NCBI GenBank assembly: GCA_964036315.1
Contig: OZ038498.1
Coordinates: 9,329,861-9,393,860 of the forward strand
Length of the DNA: 64,000 nt
Direction: 5' to 3'
Source of the DNA: Acanthosepion esculentum
Lineage: Eukaryota; Mollusca; Cephalopoda; Sepiida; Sepiidae
Numbering within the stretch: position 1 is the first letter of the stretch; every line of letters starts with the position of its first letter. Shown piece after piece: positions 10,201 through 19,930 of this stretch. The notes under the pieces are model-generated. The model was not told where the DNA came from and searched no databases. It saw only the letters and a program-made list of their open reading frames with translations. Position numbers and translations under genes: made by a program.

Positions 10201-11020
10201 TACTGTTGAGAGGGAATCGCAATATAATTTTCATCTGCACCATGGATCTGTCCCAATGATGAATCTCTCGCGAATCTTCAAACAAAGGATCGAACGCATT
10301 TTTAATGCCTATTATGAAGACCATCCTCTTGTTCCGGAAATGTTCATCTAAAAATATATCTTTCGTAAAATCTTATCACGTCTATATTTTCATATGGATA
10401 TCATGCAACACGTTCAGAAATGTCTAAATTATCTGCTATTTACAACCTTTTTCTCAGGTCAATGATTGAAAATAGATTTAAGTGAACGAATCTTCTTAAA
10501 GAAGACAATCCTTCGGAAGATCTGATAGATTAGTGCTACAGAATCACAAAAAGGACATCACTTGAAAACTTCCTACAGCTGCAACAACAAATTAAATTTG
10601 TAGCACACGTAATTAGAAACGAAAATAATGAGGAAAAAATAGATTCTGATATTCCACACCACTTTAAGCAAAAGGTTAGGAAGGAAACTTCCCTCAGTAA
10701 TAAAAAAGAGCAATAACAGTTAATACGCCTGAGATTATTTTGCCGAAAAACTCTTAAGAGAAAGATTGTATAAATTTCAACCGACAGTAACGTTAAACGT
10801 TCGGTCAATAAATATGGATTCTTTCTTGTATGGAAACTACTAATGTTATCATTGCTACCATTAAACAAACATAGGAAAATCCACTACCGGCTGTAGAAGT
10901 GGATATCGAATTTTTCTACCGACTAAACCATAAATTTCTCTGGGCTGTCCGCAGATACGAAAACAAATACCAGCATTACTATCATCAAGAAATTCATAGC
11001 TATAGAATTTAAATAAGTTG
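10201..11020. other. Anonymous sequence
   Basis: No recognisable gene, RNA or repeat; short open frames only. A codon-like stretch at 10166-10351 overlaps the last array unit and has no support. Confidence 0.5.
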
Positions 11021-11172
11021 TTTTATAGTGATTTCCCAAGTGTAGCTTAGATGCGGCATAAGGCCGAGAGTAGGAGGTATCTAAAAAGGATCACAATCAC
11101 TATTACAGTCGTAATTATCCTAGCGAGACAAGCTTGTCGACCATCCATTACACCACCTCGAGAGAGCCGAAA
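11021..11172 (-). mobile_element. tRNA-derived SINE with shared 3' domain, diverged
   Basis: Reverse complement begins CTCTCGAGGTGGTGTAATGG (tRNA acceptor and box A region), has a degraded box B, and ends with CGGCCTTATGCCGCATCTAA and GCTACACTTGGG. It aligns with the better copy at 34549-34967. SINEs with tRNA heads (OK, OR1, OR2) have been described from octopus; assignment to one of those is not possible here. Confidence 0.6.
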
Positions 11173-11394
11173 GCTTTATTATATATGGGATTAACAGTAT
11201 AGGATTTTACCAATTCAATGCTGAAAGCTTTAACAGATCAAAAGCAGACTAAATGCAATGTTTATGAATGAATCTATAAGTACCGGAATAATCGATAAAC
11301 AGAAGAATTCATTAAGATGATGAATAGCTTTCAACATACGGATAAAATTATCAACCGTTTTAAATTTTGTGTTTACTGTTGTTCACACAATACA

Positions 11395-11720
11395 AGTTCC
11401 AAGAACCTCTCAAAGTAGATATTTATTAAATGAGGTTGTAAAAACGTCCAGAGAAGGAGCAAGGAATACATATGATGAGGATATGTAGGAAAGATAACCC
11501 CTTCAATTCCAGGATCAAACGTTAAGATTGTAGTGATGTGAGGAATCGTCCCCTCTGGAGTCCGTTCCATAATGCAACACTTCTGGGTAATAAACTTAAT
11601 CCTTGCCACCGGAATATGAATGGAGTGAGGATGAATCGGCCCTGTGGACTTGGCATGGTGGGTGCTAGCTGTGAAGATCTGAACTGAACTGACGGAACCA
11701 AGGAATGTACTTCGCACGAA
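11395..11720 (-). pseudogene. Non-LTR RT fossil, C-terminal part
   Basis: On the minus strand one frame reads FTASTHHAKSTGPIHPHSIH and another reads SVALWNGLQRGRFLTSL. These correspond to the C-terminal TRHAxxxHPHxxxxP...FFPRTAALWN-LP-FP region of the retroelement RT seen at 6560-7420. At least one frameshift separates the two parts. It stops abruptly at 11722, next to an LTR-like repeat. Confidence 0.7.
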
Positions 11721-11721
11721 C

Positions 11722-11955
11722 ATATGTTTTGTGATGTCAACGAACACTCGTTGCCACTTTTGTAATGTTAACGAATACTCGTTGTCACTTTCGTAATGCT
11801 CGTTGTAGTAGAGACTTTGTAATCGCAGATACAAACATAGTAACGCCGTTGAACAATGCTGGTGTCAGACGCCTTCGAATAGCACTCGCACTAATAGTAC
11901 TTGCTCGATAATACTCACTCGAATAGTAACCACCAAATAGTAATCCGTATAGTGA
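11722..11955 (-). repeat. LTR-like dispersed repeat, partial copy
   Basis: Reverse complement of the repeat at 17955-18370. Shared blocks include GTTCGTTGACATCACA at the end, ACAACGAGCATTACGAAAGT, and CAATGTTGTTCAACGGCG-like sequence. It carries a short internal duplication (ACGAATACTCGTTG twice). Confidence 0.6.
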
Positions 11956-11956
11956 G

Positions 11957-12660
11957 ATATTCACTAACCGCCCCACGCAGTCAGATGCGGCACAAGGCCA
12001 AGTTTATTGTGGGGTGACCGAGCCCGTAGGCTAGGCCAAAAATTCGCCGTAGACCCCATAAAAAAACGGGTTCGGGTAGCTGTCTCCCGAGACGAGACTC
12101 TGCCCTTCGATATAGCCTCGTCTGGGGATCCTCTCCGCACGGAGGCGGAGTGTTTGACCAGCAGACTCGGAAGTAATCCGGATAGTGAGATATTAACTAA
12201 CCACACCACGCAGTCAGATGTGGCACAAGGACGAGTTTAGTTTGGTCTATCCGAGCCTGTAACCTCGGCCAAAAAATCCCCGTAGACCCCGTAATAAACG
12301 TGTTCAGGTAGCTGTCTCCAGAGACGAGACTCTGCCCTTCGATATAGCCTCATCTGGGGATCCTCTCTGCCCGAAGCCAGAGTTTGACCGGCACACTTCC
12401 GAAGTAATTCGGAGAGTGATGATATTCACTAGCCGTCCCACGCGGTCGGATGTGGCACAAGGCCGAGTTTATTGTGGGGTATCCGAGACCGTAGGCTCTG
12501 GCAAAAATATCCCCATAGACACCGTAAAAACGGGGTCGGGTAGCTGTCTACCACTCCCAGACGAGACTCTGCCCTTTGGCATAGTCTCGTCTGGGCTCCT
12601 CTCTACACAGAAGCAGAGAGTTCGACCAGCACACTTCCGAAGTAATTCGGAGAGTGATCA
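11957..12660 (-). repeat. Tandem trimer of a 232-bp SINE-like unit
   Basis: Three units begin at about 11959, 12190 and 12423 (ATTCACTAACCGCC and variants), a spacing of about 232 bp. On the minus strand each ends in a domain (CCCCACAATAAAC, GGCCTTGTGCC, CTGACTGCGTGGGG) homologous to the U2-headed SINE tail. Internal palindromic hairpins include CCCGTTTTTTTACGGGG-like and TCTCGTCTCGGGAGA-like. A head box-B-like GGTCGAACTCTC is present, but the polymerase III class is uncertain. Short stop-free frames through it are incidental. Confidence 0.8.
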
Positions 12661-13230
12661 CTTAGACGCCACGCTAATTCCCATATATACAAATCCTTTA
12701 CCATCACGTGATCTACTTATTCAAACTGAGATCGCCCGCGTTTGCTCTCTGGTGATCTGTGTTCAAACTCCCGTGTCGGCAGCGACACTTTATTCCTACA
12801 TAACAATATGCCATGAAAATAGTGATAGGGTGGTGAGAAATTGGCAATGTTTTATGTGTCGTAAATGGATTTTAATGTGGAAAATGACTCATCACCCAAA
12901 AGGCCGCACAAACGTAATTTGAACTCTGCCAAGTGATGATTGGGCAGATGTAGCAATAATAATCCTTTTTTGTTATGATAGAGCAGGTGCATTATTGAGT
13001 GATACAAGAAACGGACCAATTTCTCAACATCTTTAACGATGAATAGTATATACGATTTTCACTTGGGGTCTGGAGTGCGTCTGAGTCTCTATAGACACTG
13101 CAAGCATGGAGTTTCATTGAGAGTATAATCGTTCATAGTTGGAGAAATCTTTGATAATGAAAAGCTTACTAGTTTGGTTGAAGAAGTATTGAATGTTACA
13201 AGCCAGTTCCTCAGCCATTGAGGTGTAAAA
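12661..13230. other. Anonymous sequence, possible SINE remnant
   Basis: GTGTTCAAACTCCCGTGTCG near 12759-12778 resembles a box B followed by the CGACACTTTATTCCTAC tail of a tRNA-SINE, but no convincing box A is present. The rest is unassigned. Confidence 0.3.
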
Positions 13231-13232
13231 AG

Positions 13233-13392
13233 ATATTCACTAACCGCCCCACGCAGTCAGATGTGGCACAAGGCCGAGTTTAGTGTGGTGTATCCGAGCT
13301 TGTAGGCTCGGCCAAAAAATCTCCGTAAGCCTCGTAAAAAACGGGGTCAGGTAGCTGTCTCCTGAGACGAGACTCTCCCCTTCGGCATAGAT
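13233..13392 (-). repeat. Fourth, truncated copy of the 232-bp unit
   Basis: ATTCACTAACCGCCCCACGC to CCCCTTCGGCATAG matches the first two thirds of the tandem units and then stops. It is separated from the trimer by about 570 bp. Confidence 0.8.
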
Positions 13393-14260
13393 CAATTTTC
13401 AGGTTCTGGTCATCAAAATTTTTTAGTTGCATCAGTAAACTGTGGTATTATCTCCATATATATTTATTAATGATCTGAAAATACAGGAAAATTATTAATA
13501 TAAAGCAGACAAAATGATGGGACCAAGGACAGAGCTTTGGAGTATTCAGGAGTACCAGGCCATTAATAATAACTTACTCAATAAGGAGGACTTACAAATA
13601 TCATAGTTCGAGAATTTGTATAGCAACTTGTATACCACAACTTGTCAAAAGCCTTCAAGTTATCTAAGGCGACCGCTCGTGTGATGGATTTATTATCAAG
13701 CGCTTTAGACTTCATAAGACATACTCGATTGTATATAAAAACTATTTTTAAGACTGACTGTAAAAAAAACAGGATATTTTTGGAGTTCTGATGCTATACT
13801 CAATTAATCAGTGATTGATCATACACAAAATCAGTCAGTAATTGTAAAATCTACGACGTCTTCAAATAACGTTAACACTTTGTGGAATTCATATTCAAAG
13901 TATTTTTAGGCTATTGCCCTCGTGAATGTCATTAGAAGATTTTACATTCATGTACTGTAAAAATGTTTATCTTTTACTAACATCTCGCTTTTTCTCGCCA
14001 TATTTGCCGACATCACATCCTCTTCCTTTTCTCTTGGTCTTTAATCGCCTTCAGCCAGTCGCTACAATAATCCCTCCCCAAAAATCATTGTCGGTCAGAT
14101 CTTTAGTTCGTACGCATTTTCCAGGGCTATTTTCCCTCTTAATATCTGCGAATATAATTTGATTAATCGGAAAAAAAAGACAATAAGAGAAAAAAAATCA
14201 ATTTCACCTTCTGTAGTAACCAATTCTTTTAATGAAATTTCTTATTTTTTCTTTTCTCTT
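13393..14260. other. Anonymous sequence
   Basis: No gene, RNA or repeat recognised. Base composition is AT-rich and rises in GC only as the motif cluster at 14267 is approached. Confidence 0.5.
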
Positions 14261-14266
14261 TATTCA

Positions 14267-14420
14267 AAATGGCTGACGTCAATCTTCACAAAACAGGACC
14301 CACATAACAAATATAAAATAATAAATAAACAACCGTCCAATCACTTACACTTCCTGCATCCATTTTTAGTCGTCGACTATTGCGCATGCGCATAAGAGCA
14401 AAAACATTCGTCACGTGACT
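14267..14420. promoter_or_regulatory. Candidate promoter: dense cluster of palindromic factor sites
   Basis: Within about 150 bp lie CAAAATGGC (YY1-like, about 14266), TGACGTCA (perfect CRE, 14274-14281), CCAATCA (CCAAT box, 14337-14343), ACTTCCTG (ETS-like, 14349-14356), TGCGCATGCGCA (perfect NRF1 palindrome, 14381-14392) and GTCACGTGAC (perfect E-box palindrome, 14410-14419). These are standard proximal elements of TATA-less housekeeping promoters. No TATA box or recognisable first exon was found, so direction and target gene are unknown. Confidence 0.5.
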
Positions 14421-15015
14421 TACGATCGCACTCGTCGCATGCTTGACTTGTCTGTACGCTGTTTTCCAGCTGAAAGAAATTGCTTGGTGTTATGAATTGT
14501 CATTTAGAAATGAGTTTAGGCACTATTTTATCAGTAAAATGCTTCGTCGCACACAAGTCTGTGAAAAGTACAGAGGACAACTGTCTTACAGAATTATTTG
14601 CTTAGACTTTTCTCTCCTAACCAGTTTCTATACTATCCTATACTGCAGCTTTTGAGAGCGACTACATCTTAGTCGGAAACATTTCCAGTGTCTTGAACCT
14701 TCGAGAGGTGTTCTGAAATGGCGTCTATTGAAAATCCGATTCCCTTAATTATTGCCCCTTGGATCATATTTTTTGGCCATCTTCAGTTTCTATCTTTCTT
14801 TAGAAATACAAGTTCATTACTATTTATAAACGGTTATTATATGTTCATGTCGTATATTAAATCCGAATATAAACGACAAAAAGCGTACATATAGTTTATT
14901 GGACAATAATATCATTCTTGGTATATCTTGAACTTGCAAGGTTATAATTTGGAAGCATGCAAGAAAGATTAAATTCCAAAGAATATACTCTGAGAGATTA
15001 ATTTCATAGACACTG
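14421..15015. other. Anonymous sequence downstream of promoter-like cluster
   Basis: Could hold an untranslated first exon. An open stretch at about 14443-14655 has no recognised homology. I see no clear splice donor with supporting context. Confidence 0.3.
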
Positions 15016-15019
15016 ATCA

Positions 15020-15105
15020 ACGAACAAGTGAACATTGAAGTCAACACTTAGAGGCGATAGACTGTTTCATGCTAAACGCAATTATCAGGCTACATGCGTT
15101 GTGTT
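15020..15105 (+). repeat. Palindromic MITE-like repeat, fragment
   Basis: AAGTGAACATTGAAGTCAAC and CACTTAGAGGCGATAGACTG match the left arm; the right arm is missing after CAATTATCAGGC. From 15106 to 15362 the sequence is T-rich and anonymous. Confidence 0.75.
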
Positions 15106-15359
15106 TTTTACGACTATTTATATGTAGGGGTCAGTGGTGAATTGTGGGAGGTCCATTGAAGTGTGGGTACTCTATTCTAACAGTTATTTTGTCGGGATGG
15201 GTTTGTTAATTTGTTTATTATTTATTTATTTGGTTTAGTTTCTTTTACAATTTGTTGGTTATTTATTTTATTTTATTTATTTTTATTTGTTCTTTTCAGT
15301 TTTTGTTTTTAGATAACGTAGTAGAAATTTGTTTTCGTGTCTGCATTTTGAGATGAATT

Positions 15360-15362
<3 letters not shown>

Positions 15363-15411
<49 letters not shown>
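15363..15411. repeat. (TA)n microsatellite
   Basis: About 24 TA units upstream of the hammerhead element at 15412-15545. Confidence 0.95.
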
Positions 15412-15415
<4 letters not shown>

Positions 15416-15503
15416 AAACAACTGAAAAGTTGCAAATTAAAAGAAAAAAATTGAATGTTTTTTTTGTGAAAGTATTTATTTATATTTTTATATATATATA
15501 TAT

Positions 15504-15542
15504 ATTTGATATTTCAGATCGCACCGATCTTTCGTCAGAAAT
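15504..15542 (-). ncRNA. Hammerhead ribozyme-like fold next to (TA)n
   Basis: On the minus strand: ATTT (15542-15539) pairs with AAAT (15507-15504) as stem I. CTGACGA (15538-15532) is a full CUGANGA core. Stem II AGATCG/CGATCT is six perfect pairs with a 3-nt loop. GAA is at 15515-15513, the self-complementary stem III is ATAT, and C (15508) sits at the cleavage position. Every invariant core residue is present. One extra A lies between the core and stem II. The strand and (TA)n context match the other folds of this window. Confidence 0.6.
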
Positions 15543-15775
15543 TAATTAAATAACTGTATTCAGAAGTTTGTTTTCAAGTAGCGTCCGTCGCGAGACGCGG
15601 ACGTCACGTGATGTGGAATGCAACTGTGTTTGAATATTTCTAACGTAAATCTAACGATAATATTTTAGATGTTGTTTAAAAAGGTTTTTTTTAACTATAT
15701 CTAAAGAAATTGTTTAACTATTGAAATATTTATACAGATTTAAAATTCCCAAGTCTTTGGTTAACCCTAGTTATG

Positions 15776-15846
<71 letters not shown>
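15776..15846. repeat. (TA)n microsatellite
   Basis: About 35 TA units, followed by a short (GT)n tract to 15882. Confidence 0.95.
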
Positions 15847-15852
<6 letters not shown>

Positions 15853-15949
15853 GTAAATATATATATGTGTGTGTTTGTGTGTGTGATGAAAATATATATC
15901 AGGGTGCGGCAAAAATCCTTCCACATAATGGTAAAACATTAGCGAGATC

Positions 15950-16230
15950 AAGACACCATTGCAAATATTCTCTTACCATTATTTCTGCTGTACTCTGTAT
16001 CAGTCAGTTATGTGCTATGCGTGATACACGCTTAGGCGATCATGTATCTTTTTATACCTGACTGACGAGGCAGATTTTTTCCCGCGGTAGGTTGCCATTT
16101 CTTTCTGCGATAGACCAGTTGCCATCCAAGGCTATAGACCCAGGTCTGTCCTGCTATATACCCATAGCTGGGTGATGGGAGAAGAGGAGGATTCATACCT
16201 TTCCCAAGGGTAGCGCATAAGTGAATGTAA
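15950..16230 (-). mobile_element. tRNA-type SINE, 3' part (head missing)
   Basis: Minus-strand order: CACTTATGCGCTACCC, GGGAAAGGTATGAATCC, TCTTCTCCCATCACCC, CTATAGCCTTGGATGGCAAC, AAGAAATGGCAACCTACC, TGCCTCGTCAGTCAGG, ATGATCGCCTAAGCGTG. The same order is seen on the plus strand at 61215-61545 with a tRNA-like head. The head is absent here, consistent with 5' truncation. Confidence 0.75.
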
Positions 16231-16257
16231 TCTTTCTAACTCTTTCTCTCTTTTTCT

Positions 16258-16271
16258 TTCTTTTTCCTCTC

Positions 16272-16343
<72 letters not shown>
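16258..16343. repeat. (CT)n microsatellite
   Basis: About 40 CT units. It is followed by GCCTTGCTTGGAGTGAAATG (about 16403), the same tail motif as in the hairpin units at 36545-37560. Confidence 0.95.
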
Positions 16344-16557
16344 ATAATGTTTTTTTCTCTTTCTATCACTTACTAATCCTTTTCATTTTAATGCCTTTAT
16401 TGCCTTGCTTGGAGTGAAATGATTTACAAATAAATACAGCAAATTGTTCTCATTTTATAGTTTACTGGCTGCAAGATACAATTAGTTTCCGTAAACACTC
16501 ATTAATATTTACCGGTACATTTATATTATTATAACAATTGTTTCCTAGATGCTCATC

Positions 16558-16790
16558 AGTGACGTGTAATGGTTAACGACACGGGATGAGAGAACGGAGA
16601 GCCGAGTTATACGCAAAGACTATTGGGAAGGATTTCTTCTCCTCCAGCCAGGATAAACTGGGCCCTATAGCCATGGTTGAAAACCAGTCTAAGCGAAGGA
16701 AAACTGAATTGAAACCAGGCTGGAGAGGTTTGCACTCCGTCAACCTATCAAGACACACCGCTGCTGCAGTATATCTGATTCTCTTACGAT
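16558..16790 (+). mobile_element. tRNA-type SINE, degenerate copy
   Basis: GTAATGGTTAACGACACGGG with GGAGAGCCGAGTTATACGC resembles a decayed tRNA head (box B lost). GGGCCCTATAGCCATGG and CCAGTCTAAGCGAAGGA follow the body of the SINE at 57455-57690. Confidence 0.6.
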
Positions 16791-16902
16791 CATAATAAGT
16801 TACGGGACTAATGACATGTAATAGTTATTTTGGTATAATTACAATTTATATAATCGTGAAAATTATTTTATTATTTTTACTTTCTGTTGAGTCTTGACTC
16901 AT

Positions 16903-17173
16903 TGTTGAATCTCGCCTATTGCATGGAATAATAATGCAACACAAAGTGTACTTAGAACAAGAATGTATTATAACAAGAAAGCGTACACAATAAGTACATA
17001 TAGTATTTCTGTATATTTCTGGGAAGACGTTCCTGGAGAATGTGTTGACTAGTCGCAGTCGATCAGAGTCTCTAGTTGGATCTCGTGATTCCTTCTCCCT
17101 CGTCTTCCGGTACCAACCACTATTTATATAGTTGGTAGTCACCTATGCAGATTAGGTGGATCCCACCACAACA
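16903..17173 (-). mobile_element. Solo-LTR-like element, copy A (271 bp)
   Basis: Reverse complement starts TGTTGTGGTGGGATCCACC and ends GAATCTCGCC-like to TTCAACA, giving TG...CA termini. CTATATAAATAG (TATA box) lies about 45 bp from the 5' end. The copy at 55627-55896 is 270 bp with the same termini and TATA box, so both boundaries are shared. No clear 5-bp target duplication is visible (CTCAT left, CTTTC right). A solo LTR is the best reading; a small TRIM or other terminal repeat is possible. Confidence 0.6.
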
Positions 17174-17221
17174 CTTTCATTTTTTGATATTATCATTTTT
17201 TTCTTTATATTATTATACTTT

Positions 17222-17224
<3 letters not shown>

Positions 17225-17274
<50 letters not shown>
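17225..17274. repeat. (TA)n microsatellite
   Basis: About 25 TA units immediately 5' of the 17277-17490 element. Confidence 0.95.
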
Positions 17275-17276
<2 letters not shown>

Positions 17277-17279
<3 letters not shown>

Positions 17280-17490
17280 GAAGAGGTTATAATGGTTCCA
17301 ACGAGAGAAAAGTGTGTATATTAAAAAGAAGAGAGGTACCGCAATCTTTTTGGGTTGTAATGTGGAGTTTTTTTTTAAATATTATCCTTTATTTTTCATA
17401 ATTTTACAACACGTGTTTCTGGTCTCGCGACCGTCTTCAGGTAAAGGGTAGAGATTTCCACATATTATTAAAAATAATACATTTTTTCTT
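17277..17490 (-). mobile_element. Dispersed (TA)n-flanked hammerhead repeat, copy 1
   Basis: Same sequence, opposite orientation, as 32524-32742: AAGAGGTTATAATGGTTCC, AGAAAAGTGTGTATATTAAA, TTGTAATGTGGA, then the hammerhead, then GATTTCCACATATTATTA. Both copies end in (TA)n on the AAGAGG side. About 215 bp, no coding capacity. Confidence 0.8.
17403..17445 (-). ncRNA. Hammerhead ribozyme-like fold, complete set of stems
   Basis: Minus strand: stem I TTTAC (17445-17441) with GTAAA (17407-17403), 5 bp. CTGAAGA core. Stem II GGTC-GCGA-GACC with a GNRA loop. GAA is at 17419-17417, stem III ACACGTGT is a perfect palindrome, and T17 precedes the predicted cleavage. A C-A mismatch sits at pair 10.1/11.1. 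The second copy at 32577-32619 keeps stems I and II but has GAATAGCG in place of GAAACACG. Confidence 0.65.
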
Positions 17491-17505
17491 TACGTCTTTC
17501 AATGT

Positions 17506-17561
<56 letters not shown>

Positions 17562-17629
17562 AAAATTTCTCAAATTTAACTTTTAGAGAAGACAATATTT
17601 GTAAATAAATGACAATAAGCAAACAGTAA

Positions 17630-17670
17630 TTGCTGACGCGTTTCGTCCAATGCGGACTTTTTCAAAGCAA
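17630..17670 (-). ncRNA. Hammerhead-like fold in left arm of palindrome
   Basis: Exact reverse complement of the module at 17705-17745, so it shares its strengths and its altered C3/G8 core. Confidence 0.45.
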
Positions 17671-17704
17671 GAAACGATTAAAATGATTAAATTCATTTCG
17701 TTTC

Positions 17705-17745
17705 TTGCTTTGAAAAAGTCCGCATTGGACGAAACGCGTCAGCAA
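17705..17745 (+). ncRNA. Hammerhead-like fold in right arm of palindrome
   Basis: Stem I TTGCT (17705-17709) with AGCAA (17741-17745). Stem II GTCC-GCATT-GGAC (17718-17730). GAA 17731-17733, self-complementary stem III ACGCGT, C17740 at the cleavage position. The CUGANGA box is altered to TTGAAAA plus one extra A: C3 is U and G8 is A, a change that would keep the C3-G8 pair as U-A. The mirror copy lies on the minus strand at 17630-17670. Confidence 0.45.
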
Positions 17746-17772
17746 TTACTGTTTGCTTATTGTCATTTATTT

Positions 17773-17835
<63 letters not shown>

Positions 17836-17954
17836 TATCTACTAAAAATAACACTTAAAGTAATGAAAAACTGTCCGATTGACAAAGCTAACAAAATGCG
17901 AAATTGTGTTCGATTTCAAACTTTGTATACAAAACTAAAATTTTGTTATTTTGG

Positions 17955-18370
17955 AATAGTGTCGCTGCCAACACTTGTGTTTGAACATAGATCGCCAGTG
18001 AGCAAACACAGGCGATCCTATTATTGAATTTTGATCATGTGACCATATAAAAAACGCATAAGTAGGAATTAGCGTGACGTCCAACTGATCGCTATTACTA
18101 GTCTATCCTCTATTACTATACAGATCACTTTTCCTCCTATATACTCTGTTACTATACGAGTCGCTATTCTCTTCTCTATACTGATCACTATACGGGCTAC
18201 TGTTTGCGTGAGTGTTATCGAGCAAGTACTATGAGTTCGAGTATTACTCTAAGGTGTCTGACACCAATATTGTTCGACGGCGTTACTATATATGCATCTG
18301 CGATTACAAAGTCTCTACTACAACGAGCATTACGAAAGTGGCAACGAGTGTTCGTTGACATCACAAAAAA
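17955..18370 (+). repeat. LTR-like dispersed repeat
   Basis: Shares about 230 bp with 11722-11955 (minus). CCATATAAAAAACGC at about 18041-18055 is a good TATA box. The end at CATCACA, with a possible start near TGTCGCTGCC (17960), gives TG...CA termini. Internal CTATACAGATCACT/CTATACTGATCACT repeats occur. No coding region. Confidence 0.45.
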
Positions 18371-19150
18371 GTTCTAAAGCAGTTTTACGTCAGTAATTAT
18401 TTCGAAAGAAAATTGTTTTCATCTAGAAGATGTTATCTGTTTTCAAAATCTCCCAATGCGTCTAAAAAGAAATAAAAATAAACCCAACTGTTCAAGTCTG
18501 CAAGCCCAAATCAGTACAGAACTAATAAAAAATCATTTAAAACTTCAAACTACTTTAAGGGGCGGACCAATGTTTCGGTAGCGTAAAAAGAATTTAGCAC
18601 AATTATCAGAAGTTCACTAATTATAACATTCGACATGTCTATGCGACTAAAGGCATATTTCTGTCGAAGTAAAGAAATATTTGCAATCTATTCAACTGCC
18701 TGATGCCATTTGCTAATAGTGCCGTCAAGCAGCAAAATACTACGCATTTCCCTTTCGCGATTCAAATTCTTAGTTTAAAGATTTTGAAAAAGTCTTTAAA
18801 CTAGCAATTTGAATCAACAAATTTCAAGCTCAGTGAAATTCCTCGTAAAGTTTAGCTCAATAAAATATCTAGAAAAGCACTGTAGGTATTTGAGCGTAAA
18901 TATTAACCCATCGCATACAACATTTAATCTACTTCGTTCTTGACTTGTACAGATTAGTCAAATTAGTAGAAAGAACAAACTATTTTGTTCACAAGATAGG
19001 AAAGGCTACTCTTTCTGCATTATTCTCATTTATCTACACCAAAAAGAATTTTACAAAGAAATTTAAAAGAAATTTTCAGATTTCAATTCTGTTTCAAAAA
19101 TCAAAAAAAATATTTTGGATTTTTCCTTAATATCAGCTACCTTTACACCA
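18371..19150. other. Anonymous AT-rich sequence
   Basis: No gene or repeat recognised. A 61-codon frame at 18945-19130 lacks homology. CATTTGCTAATAGTGCCGTC near 18710 resembles CATTTGCTAATTTTACAATC near 20850, suggesting a weak dispersed repeat shared with 20690-20990. Confidence 0.4.
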
Positions 19151-19154
19151 TTTA

Positions 19155-19600
19155 AATTGTTGGTCCTCATCTTTATTGGCACATTCACGACGTTTCGGAC
19201 GTTTCACGCTCCGGTCATCTTCAGGTTATTTTTGTTGGAATTTCGATTCGAACCCTTTATTTAGTTCACTGGGGTAGATTGTTCTATATCACCTGAAGAA
19301 GGCCGAAGCGTACAACAACGGAAGCATCGTGAATATGACAATAAAGATGACGACAACAGTCCGAACAATGTAGTGTAAATAGCTATAATACCTCATCTCA
19401 GAAATAGAGACAGATGTTGAAGGTGAATGTGGCAATAAAGATGAGGACAACAGCCCAAACAATGTAAATAGTGTAAATAGTTACAATGCCTCATCTCAGA
19501 AATATAGACAGATGTTGAAAGTGAATATAATAATAAAGATGAGGACAACAGTCCGAACAATGTCAATAGTGTAACTAGTTACAATACCTGTCTGTATTTC
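19155..19600. repeat. Hammerhead-type heads and degenerate array units
   Basis: 19157-19235 (minus) carries CCTGAAGATGACCGG, CGTCCGAAACGTCGTG and CCAATAAAGATGAGG, a sister of the 107-bp head. 19285-19330 (plus) has CCTGAAGAAGGCCGAAGCG with a damaged GAAA. Two or three short units of about 110 bp follow to 19590 (AACAGTCCGAACAATGT), ending in GTTACAATACC. Confidence 0.7.
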
Positions 19601-19925
19601 TGAGATGAGGTATTATGTACATTATTTACATTATTCGGACTAGTATCCTCATCTTTGTCGCCATATTTATTACAACGTTTCGGCAGTTGTACGCTCCGGC
19701 CTTCTTCAGGTGGGTGGAATGTCTAACTGAACCCTTTATTTCGCGCACTGCGGTAGACTGTTCTAGTTCCACGTGCCATGTTTAATAAATGTCAGTTATC
19801 AGTTATCTCCTGTCACTGGATCTAACGACTTTATCCACTGTGCCATGTGTTGATGAAATAAAGTGTTCAGTTCGACATTCCGACCACCTGAAGAAGGCCG
19901 GAGCGTACAAGGGCCGAAACGTTGT
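19595..19925. mobile_element. Foldback SINE-hammerhead composite, head of array 2
   Basis: Minus-strand array unit and head (19595-19715) and an inverted SINE body with start (CCATGTGTTGATG... read backwards from about 19855) face a plus-strand head at 19875-19925. The SINE centre is shortened relative to 32180-32385. Confidence 0.65.
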
Positions 19926-19930
19926 AATAA
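19886..19930 (+). ncRNA. Hammerhead-like head of 107-bp array 2
   Basis: CTGAAGA core (19888-19894), stem II GGCC...GGCC around GGAGCGTACAAG, GAAAC at 19916-19920, self-complementary stem III ACGT, T19923 at the cleavage position. Stem I is only two pairs (CA with TG equivalents). Likely inactive or weak. Confidence 0.4.

Larger units (their letters stand above)
17509..17832. repeat. Perfect 83-bp-arm palindrome between two (TA)n tracts
   Basis: (TA)n at 17509-17558 and 17777-17832. Arms 17595-17677 and 17698-17780 are reverse complements with a 20-nt AT-rich loop. Each arm contains the same hammerhead-like module, so the palindrome has one on each strand. The near-perfect arm identity implies recent formation or gene conversion. 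Confidence 0.9.

Noticed and set aside
16528..16566. CTGATGAG with GAAAC and palindromic ACAATTGT on the minus strand
   Set aside because: Only seven bases lie between core and GAAA, too few for stem II, and stem I does not pair.
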